64,000 nucleotides of DNA. Origin: Crocinitomicaceae bacterium (GTDB taxonomy: Bacteria > Bacteroidota > Bacteroidia > Flavobacteriales_D > Crocinitomicaceae). Positions 20,801 through 27,756 of this stretch are shown here, one piece after another. The stretch covers positions 1,550,001 through 1,614,000 of the forward strand of contig JADJGJ010000001.1 of NCBI GenBank assembly GCA_016708105.1. The letters are read 5' to 3'. Both the position numbers and the translations under genes were made by a program. Under the pieces are notes generated by a model. The model ran no database searches and was not told the origin of the DNA. It saw nothing but the letters and a program-made list of their open reading frames with translations. The first letter of the stretch is position 1; each line of letters starts with the position of its first letter.

Positions 20801-21157
20801 TAAAGCTTCAGGTGTATATGAAAATCCTTGAACATTAAAATTCGCTAAATATTTTCTAATCGGCCAACGAACTTCAAACATCAATGGAAATTCTGATGCA
20901 GTAGATTCAGATCCCTTAAAAAACACAATAGCAAGTCCAGTTCCAAAAACAGGCAGACGGAGAGTATTAGCAACAATGACTAAATAATATTGTTTGGCAT
21001 CCCTAGATGAAAGTTCAGTGTAGAAATTTTTATAGGATATTTTTCCAAGCAGTATATCAACGCCATCCTGTGCTAATGATTCAAGTCCTTGAAATTCTCC
21101 CGGAATGGATGTTACGTCAATTAACTCCGAGACCGATCCGTAATATTTTTCTGGCAT
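14819..21157 (-). CDS. Giant beta-rich protein (2112 residues), unknown function
   Basis: This is the largest gene in the window. Residues 1-300 are mainly helical, with coiled-coil-like Ile/Leu/Asp-rich stretches (MNSQIDLIKAEVDLLI region). Residues about 320-1080 form a long beta region of Gly-punctuated amphipathic strands (for example GLGIYGFRALVGRRY, GAGVSLATVPDSGKAF, GGNVGLYIFKFGFSFS). This recalls very large beta-barrel or tube-like proteins such as the DUF6603 type, but that is not established. Residues 1080-2112 are mixed beta with cysteine-containing stretches (CIKVLKKKYCAHF). There is no signal peptide. It may be a structural tube, fibre or toxin translocator. Confidence 0.5.
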   Translation of the reverse strand: MPEKYYGSVSELIDVTSIPGEFQGLESLAQDGVDILLGKISYKNFYTELSSRDAKQYYLVIVANTLRLPVFGTGLAIVFFKGSESTASEFPLMFEVRWPIRKYLANFNVQGFSYTPEALVEIFHEFTNTDERSFFAEVVSTFIDDGNDTYLTFFDNLKSNISDYSDSSPSVDAELININSQIDLIKAEVDLLITSSNQFTTRAIFDDFENNSIISGAVSSIDSSIELLKTDFDISINIKVDAVLAALVLFSNADEKIEKLLSLFGNWLSDITEEQIKDLLVPQFKVELTGIAMALELPRSILQPLIETSPGVWEVDETIVGSPPELIKAAVNFTTGPLRYDTQTGFEIEIDENLTIDLPRCRIGNTNLDVEFLKVKLDLSRKKNIPEAIADGRPEDFIGAYITEGNIYFPTFWNHNDGASTGIIKARNLLVGTGGLSGTLGLEAKTGVTTTPLISAKFGEDFVISLNAFDITFQQNAIIGSNIKGTMKIPGFKDTSGAQAIINIDVHIGTGGDFSVTASVNQTIAGIGIENIFELQISSLSVGRNDDKFFVAISGLLDFKPQGEIGKFLPDDIEIKKLIIYDDGTFEFEGGALVFPKAYTFKMGPVELSVTAIHLGTHEQEHNGNLRKYKYFGFDGGVSLNPGGVDARGKGIKFYFTVDNDLYGGITEAHFFFRIQSIAIDIIIPGNADPKDATLILKGYLAMQEPTIPDTATPEQKAILQNSTEYAGTVSFELPKLRGMAGSAAMRFNPDVPSFIVDIGVEIAQPIVLGATGLGIYGFRALVGRRYVTSKTYAGLSEDAEWWQYYKAKVDPDFKEGVQVSKFGPENGTAFGAGVSLATVPDSGKAFSSKLFLLLSLPDVLIFQGQAQILKERIGLDTIPDPPFFAFVAITSQSVEAAFGVNYKLPDDGNNPGKIVTVDGVTELGFFFGNSTAWYVNIGRETPENRRIQARVVDLFNMYFYLMLSSNGMRAGAGASWELNKKFGPLRAELGAYLDIAGRISRRPKQIGGSIQLGGNVGLYIFKFGFSFSVAAALAAESAKPRIVTGEFEVCIKVLKKKYCAHFELTWNYDNTLDTSTVPLIDSATIKDSGKSKHMITDDTLNLFATFHSGGVSGGYADIPHPNTWTGGVDKYIIPMDSMVDLEFKKGMDVNGTGFGLDKFGGATGGADNKEFVAPQRGKSDRVRHEYKLNSIEIVYYDANGTSGGNWQPFNFYDALTPQQDAAFVDQTALANMKYGFWQIDKPGNFNKLKILAQTPFSYLSPGTPLTPGDILPEDFGVTDDTIFCPEEPIGKTCINFNQQRQVPAIIPSDQYLFFQDILFQIVGQDGTIVANPYSTFPNALSIKAGDTLEIYFKEPVACVSILLQTMAVNVTVELYERVSTAPATINDLPSLSYNLIDSSVYPQGVLSSALEFDYVDYANKPIEKIIIKAGMCDPIPEGATLYCTADVTTEGKLLQNFLNTLLKNRHFLPGPSAVLLFPTYQREYDRIFFNTLLYSKPLQKNDTVLLTPTFVNNTTINLHITDEMGYNCNTTLHYPGSDVNFSFSNIVEFKNIRPNPAGMVEGDNYMFLVDVTVKTATGDFTFTLEGVSCYRMGECSRECSTFLYQFCYLPVEDALYNLTIPDASTVDANNGAMVDALTKTLQPVWRPNTIYAVRLSVTDSLYQEGGSSLLANYTNTFVYGFKTAGPVGHYHQYPTTSNTSVPKPEFTALKNMDREAEFKIHTLGLYIDYPKCFPNADSDLINAKPLYYKNPKFLIFYTKPYVYQFYNNWDQYGNAEAIESELEMLIKDPAEKPYVGTTPTTPLAGITSWITTQNFLSHDAQNIPQDMGILSNMIDNGNGCFSYPTPLIPIGIANEITCDDLLPLKLYTALFNGKYQRMVTDTTKFVREVHRYSFETSRYGNFTEHVNSYILKSHIDDLTSDLIIDKAAIYFHEQLISGADITVAQQFVINPNSVSDALIQEYAHPYDRIIDGILKVKQTLTIDAPPPNDLQTQPLPPAVTTEFNLIKNSDPSFNKLVGILVRSPEPFNDPKIPGAVLDTTILVEHTSTTSVVTTDYKLFFSKDNARVFITKQNGSLDMPDTGTYKITFSYKQFNGSVYATVGSPIDVLIEL

Positions 21158-21183
21158 ATATTTTAATTTTTTTCAAGTAAATC

Positions 21184-21573
21184 TTAAGAAAGTGAATTTA
21201 ACCAAGCATTATCGGCCTGAGGTGCGCCTAAGCTTGCATCAGCTGGGCTCAATGGAGTAATTACGCTGTTGATGTCAATATTTTCGAACTTGTCTATGGT
21301 TAAAGGGTGTAAACCAAATTCTATTGTAACGTTGCTATTTATTGTGTCAAAAGCATCAGTGGTAAAATAAGCTACTATTTCTTTATGATTACCCGAAAAT
21401 TGATTTATAAATCCCGTAACATTATTGTTAATATTAAAGACCCTTACAAATAAATCTTTAGACGTAAGCAGAAATTTTCCATTAACTTTTTTAACGTTAA
21501 CTTGAACTACTTCGTACATTGTATCATCAATCAATTGTACTTTGCGTGCAGCTGTAAAAATAAATCCGCTCAT
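21184..21573 (-). CDS. Small hypothetical protein, paralogue of the adjacent lipoprotein
   Basis: This 129-residue protein has no signal peptide. Its second half parallels the lipoprotein at 21579: TTDAFDTINSNVTIEFG versus PVDAFDKLQPTIGFSFT, and PQADNAWLNSLS versus PVADSAWLVSVG at the C-terminus. The first half has alternating strands (VQLIDDTMYEVVQVNVKKV) like its partner. It sits 26 bases before the giant 2112-residue gene and 5 bases after the lipoprotein gene. The pair probably arose by duplication and then diverged in location: one soluble, one lipid-anchored. Function unknown. Confidence 0.5.
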   Translation of the reverse strand: MSGFIFTAARKVQLIDDTMYEVVQVNVKKVNGKFLLTSKDLFVRVFNINNNVTGFINQFSGNHKEIVAYFTTDAFDTINSNVTIEFGLHPLTIDKFENIDINSVITPLSPADASLGAPQADNAWLNSLS

Positions 21574-21578
21574 AATAG

Positions 21579-22199
21579 TTATTTTTTTTGTGTAAGATAA
21601 TCACCAAGCCCTACAGATACAAGCCATGCACTATCAGCCACAGGAATAGTTTCATCAAAAGAATTTGATGTAAATGATTCCACTAAATTATTAACATCGT
21701 TATCATTAAAAATCATATAAGGCTCCGGGCCATAAGTAAAACTAAATCCTATCGTTGGTTGAAGTTTATCAAACGCATCTACTGGAAAAAAACAAAGGAA
21801 ATCTCTACTTGGGGTATCTGCTTGCTGATAGCAAATGGCACTTGCTATGAAGTGAACATCTTGAAAAACAATTGAATTGTGTCTTGCACCTTCCTTTACC
21901 CTAAATACCTCGCCATCTAATCTCGAAATTTCAACGCAAATAAATTGGTGTTCTTCTGACTCTCTGTCTCTCCATTGTTCACAGATATCTATTGTCTCAT
22001 AAATTCTCATCCTATATTTACCGTCAGATGAAATGATAGAATTCGTATCATTTGGCAAATTTTTAATCGCTATAGAAAGACTATCAACTCTAATATCGTT
22101 AGCGACTATTGCGTATTCGGATTCGTTTTCGTTCGGACTACAACTATAAAGAATCGAAGCTAATAATGGGAATAAGAATATATCTTTAAATACTAACAT
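21579..22199 (-). CDS. Lipoprotein, unknown function
   Basis: This 206-residue protein has a lipoprotein signal: a short N-terminus, the hydrophobic stretch IFLFPLLASILYS and lipobox Cys near residue 19 (YSCSPNENES). The mature part is acidic and beta-rich, and ends with PVADSAWLVSVGLGDYL. It shares its C-terminal half with the 129-residue neighbour. The spacing to its upstream gene (22209) is 9 bases and to its downstream gene 5 bases, so it belongs to the operon. Being the only protein of the operon with an export signal, it could mark the envelope site where the system docks, or act as an immunity factor; both are guesses. Confidence 0.5.
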   Translation of the reverse strand: MLVFKDIFLFPLLASILYSCSPNENESEYAIVANDIRVDSLSIAIKNLPNDTNSIISSDGKYRMRIYETIDICEQWRDRESEEHQFICVEISRLDGEVFRVKEGARHNSIVFQDVHFIASAICYQQADTPSRDFLCFFPVDAFDKLQPTIGFSFTYGPEPYMIFNDNDVNNLVESFTSNSFDETIPVADSAWLVSVGLGDYLTQKK

Positions 22200-22208
22200 A
22201 ACGGAAGA

Positions 22209-25200
22209 TTAATTTGTAATTGTAACATCATCTATATTTACTTTTCCAACACTGGTTTCAGGAAATTGAAAAACTATGCCTATAATATTCGTCAAATCAA
22301 CTCCTTGTAATGAGAATTCAATTAGCGGTATTCTTAATGTTTGCATTGCGTTTTTCGTAGGACTAAGAATAAAATCACCACTTACACCAGCGTAAGGGCC
22401 TTTTGAAATGCTTCCAGCGCCTACGTTGTCAGGATTAAACCGTACATGGGGTCTAAGTATTGTAGGTAGGTCATAATACTTTTCACTATTTGAATTATCG
22501 ATTAGTCCTGCCTTCATACCTTTTAAATCAGCAAATCTAACTCCACTGGAAATCCTAAAACTCAAATATCCAAAAGCGGTGAGATCTATATTTGATGTTT
22601 CGAAGATAAGTTTGTCTTTACCTTTCCAATATACGCGTATTCCTCTTGTCTGATGTGGGGATGTTCCTTCGCTACTAATAGCAGCAATTAAATCACTATC
22701 AAATCTTCGTAATTGCCCTTGTGTTATTATCTCCAACCCTTGATTTTGCAAATTATTGAGTGTGACATTATTTCCAGAACTGCTTGTGAACCAATCTGCT
22801 TGACTTTCCATGTTATCAATAATTATTTTTTGAGTACTATCATAAACATCAAATTGATGCAAGCTATTAACATTTCCAACAGAATAAGGCTTGTAATATC
22901 CTGTAAAATATTGTGCCCAAAAAGGTTCGTTCATCAAATGCATTCTAAAAAATGCATTCATATAAGTATAACTGAAATTCTTCTGAGCAGAAATTAATGC
23001 CAGATTTCTTGTTGGAACACCTTTATCAGTAGCGTCATGGTTATCCGTAACAAATCCATTATGACTTGCTTTAATTACAAAAGCCATAGATTTTGACTTT
23101 GTAGTTCCAATCGCTCTGTCATAAAGTGCAAATCCAGTAGGCATGAAAAGAATATCTTCATGAAGTAAATACAAGTCATCGCCTGAAACAGTTTCATTTT
23201 TTAGCAAAAAAAACCCATCGATGTCATAATCCATGGATCCGTATATTACAAAAAAAGGAACGTCTTTGTTTAAGGTTTCTCGGATTATACTTGTAACTAA
23301 AGTTCCGCTTCTTGTAACCTTAGGATATTGATCAGTTGGGGCAAGGGATATAACAGCCTTAAGATTTTCCATGCCGATAGCACTTAAATCCGAATATATA
23401 CTACTACCAGGGTCTAAGATTGCATTTGCTGCGACAACCACAGCTTCCCCACCTCTGCTATGCCCCATAATACCGATGTTATTTTCAACAGAGGAATTGA
23501 AATGAGTTTTTATCTGTTTAATATGTTCATAAGCCAATTGAGCTCTGCCTTTAGCTTCCATACCAAGGTCGCAGTGTATACTAGTAGTGATGAATCCATT
23601 TTTGGCTAGATGATTACAAATTTTTTCATAACTTCTATAGTCATGTCCGTTACCATGAACAATAACAATAAGTGGATAAGCAGTCAAAACCGTACTAATG
23701 CTATCAGATTCATCGTCCGCGGGAAAACGACATATGCCTTTTATAGTGACACTTCTTTTAACATTACCCTCATAATAAACACTTTTTGTTCCTGCAGAAT
23801 AATTATATTTTCCTATATGGAACCATTTTTGTAATGATCCCGCATCGGGTAAACCAGCTTCCACCTGAACTAAGGTTCCAGAATTCTTCGAAGAAAATAC
23901 TCTTTCACTTAAAGAATGAACAAATATACCTGACCCAGAAGTTGTATATTGCAAACCAGAAGCCTGAAGTAATCCTTGCACTTTAAGTTCATATTTTATG
24001 TATGGAATTTGCACGTCATCAGTTTCAGATGTTCTATTGCTCAATACTATAGTCCTTTTATGTAATTTTGACAAACCTTCGGTGTTTGCTAAATTTATTA
24101 GGTTATCAAGCTCTAGTTTTGTTATGAATAATATAAATAACTCTTCTTTTTTGGTAGTTTTTTTATCCTTATTATATAATGGCAGATCCAAAACTGGAAT
24201 GTTATCTGTACCTACAGCTAAGTCAACTTTAATAAAAACTGCATTCTTTGGAAATATTTGGGCTTGATTAACATCGGTAGAATTCGTGCTAATATCGCCA
24301 CTAATTAGCGGATAATCATTAGCAGATTCTTTATGAGTAAAGGTTCTAGTAGTTAAAAAGGTGACAAGATTATTTCCTGTCTCAAAAACAGAAGCCTTTG
24401 AAATAAATTTAAAATCTGGAAGTATTACAGGATTAAATTTATTGGCTGTATTTTTTTCAAAAACCGCAATCGCTCCGTCTTCATATGCCAAATCAATACT
24501 AGCAAAAACGGTGTCTAAATAATTTTCAAATTTTGGCACGTTCGCAGATGTTGGATTTTTTTGTCGTAAATATTGTAGTTTGATGTAATAAGAAATATTC
24601 TGAAAAGAACTAACAGGCGTAACCGGATACTTTAAAGAAACCTTTTTAGTAAATATGTCCGTTAAAGTTGTTGGGATGAGTTTCTTCTCTTCAAATTGAG
24701 CAAGGCCAATATTTTTTGCGTTCTCTCCAAACAATATTCCGTTGTCGTTGTTATCGGTTCGTTTAATTTGTACATTGAACCTTTTGAAAAAAACATTGCC
24801 TGTTTCAGATGTGTCATAAGAAAAAATGGGCCATTCGTTTGTGTAATAAGTATTATCAACGATACTGCCTGAATCTAAAGCATACTTTAGAATAATACCA
24901 TCATTCAATTCATCATAATTCTGATAAAAATTATACGAATAACCATTTTCACTTCTGAGATCAAGATATACCCTGTTTTTATTCGAAAATCTACTCAGAA
25001 CAGAGTTATAAAGCGATGTAATTGAAGTCTTCTTTTCTGAAGTATCTTTAATTGAAATGTTTGGATCTGATGTATCAGGATGAAATTTAGCAATTTTTAA
25101 TCCGGGTGATGAATGGTGCATTCCCAAAAAAGCAACAGGATCTATGAATGATAATATTTCTTCTCTTTTAAGGCGTACATTAAATAAATCTTCACTTGTT

Positions 25201-25937
25201 GGTGTTCCTGGAAAATAAATGCTACCTAATTCCACTTGATAAAAAGGAAAACTCAAATAAGTTAAATTGACTTTTTTTGAAACCAAATTATTAAATGTGT
25301 CGAAACTTGTATTTAGATTATCAGTATCAGTTATTATTTCAAATACGATATTTTGGGTTCCAAAATCACCAATCCATTCTCCTTCAAGTACAGTAAAAAC
25401 ACTAATTCCTGACACAGAACCACTAAAAATATTTTCAACATTTGCTTCAACATCGTAAGACGAGCCATAACCAATAACGGAAGCGGCATCATCTGGTGCA
25501 ATATATGCGGTATCAGTTGATGGTAGACTTTCTTGGCTTCTATCCTTATCCCACTTCCCCCAAAAGCGCAATAGTGCATGACTAATACCAACCGTTTCTT
25601 TTGGTACAATATTCCCAGCTGAAATAAAGCTACTTTTCAATAGGCCTCTGTACACGTAGTACTTTACTTGTTGATTAACCTCTGGTAAGACGGTTGGTTT
25701 AAGAATCACGTTCACCAAGTTTGGATCTAGAGATTGCTGAACTAACATAGTAGCATTTTGACAAGCAATAGCCTTTATGACTGCTGGTGCTCCTGTTCCG
25801 GATAGTTCGAACTTGGTTCCCACATTATATATGGTGGTGCTATTTCCACCAACGGGTCCATAACTTTCTACTTCGTTTAAAAAGTCTAGATTATAGTTAT
25901 TAGAAGTGTCTTTAGTCAATTCAGTGAAAAAGTGCAT
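22209..25937 (-). CDS. 1242-residue protein with internal alpha/beta-hydrolase domain
   Basis: This is the first gene of the operon. Residues 1 to about 740 form a beta-rich region without a recognised family (early mark YYVYRGLLKSSF). Residues about 750-990 are an alpha/beta hydrolase: IVIVHGNGHDYRSYE (oxyanion), GIMGHSRGGE with nucleophile Ser near residue 826, FVIYGSMDYDIDG (acid) and IKASHNGF with His near 959. This is the dienelactone hydrolase/PET-hydrolase-like arrangement. The C-terminal 250 residues are a beta-sandwich-like domain ending VGKVNIDDVTITN, resembling carbohydrate-binding modules. No signal peptide is visible. An esterase activity is likely; its substrate, and why it is joined to such a long N-terminus, are unknown. 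Confidence 0.6.
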   Translation of the reverse strand: MHFFTELTKDTSNNYNLDFLNEVESYGPVGGNSTTIYNVGTKFELSGTGAPAVIKAIACQNATMLVQQSLDPNLVNVILKPTVLPEVNQQVKYYVYRGLLKSSFISAGNIVPKETVGISHALLRFWGKWDKDRSQESLPSTDTAYIAPDDAASVIGYGSSYDVEANVENIFSGSVSGISVFTVLEGEWIGDFGTQNIVFEIITDTDNLNTSFDTFNNLVSKKVNLTYLSFPFYQVELGSIYFPGTPTSEDLFNVRLKREEILSFIDPVAFLGMHHSSPGLKIAKFHPDTSDPNISIKDTSEKKTSITSLYNSVLSRFSNKNRVYLDLRSENGYSYNFYQNYDELNDGIILKYALDSGSIVDNTYYTNEWPIFSYDTSETGNVFFKRFNVQIKRTDNNDNGILFGENAKNIGLAQFEEKKLIPTTLTDIFTKKVSLKYPVTPVSSFQNISYYIKLQYLRQKNPTSANVPKFENYLDTVFASIDLAYEDGAIAVFEKNTANKFNPVILPDFKFISKASVFETGNNLVTFLTTRTFTHKESANDYPLISGDISTNSTDVNQAQIFPKNAVFIKVDLAVGTDNIPVLDLPLYNKDKKTTKKEELFILFITKLELDNLINLANTEGLSKLHKRTIVLSNRTSETDDVQIPYIKYELKVQGLLQASGLQYTTSGSGIFVHSLSERVFSSKNSGTLVQVEAGLPDAGSLQKWFHIGKYNYSAGTKSVYYEGNVKRSVTIKGICRFPADDESDSISTVLTAYPLIVIVHGNGHDYRSYEKICNHLAKNGFITTSIHCDLGMEAKGRAQLAYEHIKQIKTHFNSSVENNIGIMGHSRGGEAVVVAANAILDPGSSIYSDLSAIGMENLKAVISLAPTDQYPKVTRSGTLVTSIIRETLNKDVPFFVIYGSMDYDIDGFFLLKNETVSGDDLYLLHEDILFMPTGFALYDRAIGTTKSKSMAFVIKASHNGFVTDNHDATDKGVPTRNLALISAQKNFSYTYMNAFFRMHLMNEPFWAQYFTGYYKPYSVGNVNSLHQFDVYDSTQKIIIDNMESQADWFTSSSGNNVTLNNLQNQGLEIITQGQLRRFDSDLIAAISSEGTSPHQTRGIRVYWKGKDKLIFETSNIDLTAFGYLSFRISSGVRFADLKGMKAGLIDNSNSEKYYDLPTILRPHVRFNPDNVGAGSISKGPYAGVSGDFILSPTKNAMQTLRIPLIEFSLQGVDLTNIIGIVFQFPETSVGKVNIDDVTITN

Positions 25938-26103
25938 ATATTTTATTTTTTATCAGTCTATTCGGAGCATTAGTTTAATCAAAACTTATTTCAGTTCAAA
26001 AAGCATCCTTTGATTGTGACTAAACCCAAACGCACCAAAAACTATTGCACTTTCAAAGTTGATATTTTCACTTATTACAACTCCAAAGTAATCAAAATAG
26101 TAT

Positions 26104-26112
26104 AAATAAAAT
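26104..26112. repeat. Target site duplication, left copy (AAATAAAAT)
   Basis: AAATAAAAT immediately before the left inverted repeat; identical to 27512-27520 right after the element. Confidence 0.85.
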
Positions 26113-26203
26113 CACTACTGTCCGATAAAAAAAATTTAAAAGCGGGATTTCCATAACAGATTTCCCGCTTTAGTGTAATTTGGTTTTGACGAACTAAATA
26201 CAC

Positions 26204-26470
26204 ATGAATAAAAGTAACTACTTTTTTGGACAGTCGGTTTTCGGACAGCTGATTTCTTTAATTGACCCAACTCTTGTAAGCAGAGTGGTTAAGAACCGTA
26301 ACTCTGATTATTATACCAAACGATTTGACACATCTGATCACTTAATCAGCATGTTGTTTTCAACTTTCGCCAATTGTTCATCGTTGCGAGAGGTTGCCGG
26401 TGCTATGCTTGGGCTCAAAGGAAAGACAAATCATTTTCAGTTAAAAACATTCCGCACAAAAGCACGTTGA
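26204..26470 (+). CDS. IS4-family transposase, N-terminal part (frame 1)
   Basis: 88 residues from ATG 26204: MNKSNYFFGQSVFGQLISL onward, with the DUF4372-type N-terminal domain of IS4 transposases (TSDHLISMLFSTFANCSSLR). The frame hits a stop at 26470. Around 26441-26448 the sequence TTAAAAAC carries one A fewer than needed to stay in frame with the catalytic part. Either the ribosome slips -1 on the A-run to give one fused protein, or the copy has lost a base and is inactive. Confidence 0.75.
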   Translation: MNKSNYFFGQSVFGQLISLIDPTLVSRVVKNRNSDYYTKRFDTSDHLISMLFSTFANCSSLREVAGAMLGLKGKTNHFQLKTFRTKAR

Positions 26471-27411
26471 GTGATGCAAATGCTCGAAGGAGTCATGAGG
26501 TTTTTCAAGAGATTTATTATTTATTGTACAACGAGTACTCAGGGGTTATCTCGGACAGCCGAAAACAATATGTATGGGAACAAAGGGTGGAAATTATTGA
26601 TTCAACAACTATTTCATTGTTTCGTGATTTATTGAGCTGTGTTGGCAGAAAATCCTCCAATGGCAAAAGAAAAGGAGGCATAAAAGTACACACTCAAATT
26701 AATCTTCAGGAACAGGTTCCAAAACTGATTTGGTTTTCATCTGCGACAACACACGATAAAAAATTTCTTAAAAAACTTAAGCTGGAAAAAGGCAAAATAG
26801 CTGTGTTTGATAAAGGATATAATGATTATAAAACCTTTGATGAATTCACACAAAACAACATCTATTTTGTCACCAGACTAAAATCAAATGCAACCTATGA
26901 ATTGGTTGTAGAAAATGATATTCCCAGCTATATTGACGAAGGTGTATTGAAAGATGAAATTATAAAAGTTGAAGTCAAAGACAACGGAAAATATCTCAAA
27001 ACTACTGAACTCAGAAGAATTGCTTACTGGGATGACGAACACAAAAGATGCTTTGAATTTATAACCAACATACAAGGGATGAACGCAGGGCACATAGCAC
27101 TCATTTACAAAAAACGATGGCAAATTGAATTACTTTTCAAACGGCTCAAACAAAACTTTCCGCTAAAATATTTTTTAGGCGACAATGAGAATGCAATCAA
27201 AATTCAGATTTGGTGTACGCTAATAGTAAATCTGCTGTTGACCGTTATCCACAAAAAAATTAAACGAAAATGGGCTTTCTCTAATCTGGCCAACTTTTGC
27301 AGACTGCATCTCTTCAATTACATTCATCTGATCAAATTTCTAGAAAATCCAGAAAAAGATTGGCTAGTTGAAATAGATCCACAACTTCAATTTGAATTTA
27401 GTTCCGCCTGA
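26374..27411 (+). CDS. IS4-family transposase, catalytic part (frame 2)
   Basis: The genuine residues of this frame begin near 26440 (KNIPHKSTLSDANARR). It contains the DDE catalytic elements: IIDSTTISLF (first Asp), AVFDKGYNDY (second Asp) and the IS4 signature Y-X2-R-X3-E-X6-K in YKKRWQIELLFKRLK. It ends at 27411, 100 bases before the right inverted repeat. The residues before about 26440 in this frame are only an overlap artefact. If it is read as a fusion with the preceding part, the full protein would be about 400 residues, normal for the family. Confidence 0.85.
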   Translation: MFIVARGCRCYAWAQRKDKSFSVKNIPHKSTLSDANARRSHEVFQEIYYLLYNEYSGVISDSRKQYVWEQRVEIIDSTTISLFRDLLSCVGRKSSNGKRKGGIKVHTQINLQEQVPKLIWFSSATTHDKKFLKKLKLEKGKIAVFDKGYNDYKTFDEFTQNNIYFVTRLKSNATYELVVENDIPSYIDEGVLKDEIIKVEVKDNGKYLKTTELRRIAYWDDEHKRCFEFITNIQGMNAGHIALIYKKRWQIELLFKRLKQNFPLKYFLGDNENAIKIQIWCTLIVNLLLTVIHKKIKRKWAFSNLANFCRLHLFNYIHLIKFLENPEKDWLVEIDPQLQFEFSSA

Positions 27412-27511
27412 AAAGAGGGGGCTTACTTTTGAAATACAAGGCTTTTCATACGCAACCATGAGGGTTTTGAAAGGATTTTTACGTACTTTTAGTTTTTATC
27501 GGACAGTAGTG

Positions 27512-27520
27512 AAATAAAAT
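27512..27520. repeat. Target site duplication, right copy (AAATAAAAT)
   Basis: Exact copy of 26104-26112, directly after the right inverted repeat of the IS element. Confidence 0.85.
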
Positions 27521-27623
27521 TATGATTGTTAATAACTTATTCGATTTAACCTTGTTTAATTCGAAATGACTTTTGTTAAATACAGTTTCCCAACGTTAAT
27601 TTTCACTTTCCCAACGCAAAAAT

Positions 27624-27639
27624 TAGGTATTTATACCTA
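27624..27639. repeat. Palindrome TAGGTATTTATACCTA
   Basis: Two 7-base arms, TAGGTAT and ATACCTA, around TT, followed closely by a similar half-site (TATTTAAACCTA). It lies 118 bases upstream of the gene at 27757 and shares the word GTATTTATAC with the inverted repeat at 434-469. It may be a regulator binding site. Confidence 0.4.
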
Positions 27640-27756
27640 CGTATTTAAACCTACTTGATTCGTTTGTTGTGACCGTTTTGGTATTCAATCAACCAAAAAA
27701 ATAATATTGCCAAATTTGCGTTTGCTAATAAAGTAACGAGGTGACAAGCCAAAATC

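Larger units (their letters stand above)
26113..27511 (+). mobile_element. IS4-family insertion sequence, 1399 bp
   Basis: The terminal inverted repeats CACTACTGTCCGATAAAAA (from 26113) and its reverse complement ending at 27511 match over at least 19 bases. A 9-bp target duplication (AAATAAAAT) flanks the element exactly, which shows a fairly recent simple transposition. Just inside the left end a hairpin (AAAGCGGGA/TCCCGCTTT, 26139-26171) could stop read-through transcription into the transposase. It encodes one transposase split by a -1 frameshift. It sits between the upstream end of the 22-kb operon and the following secreted-protein genes and may separate the operon from regulatory DNA. 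Confidence 0.92.

Noticed and set aside
3602..25937. Contractile injection system (eCIS/T6SS) or prophage
   Set aside because: No sheath, tube, baseplate, VgrG, AAA ATPase, terminase, portal or capsid gene was seen despite the muramidase-like gene and giant proteins.
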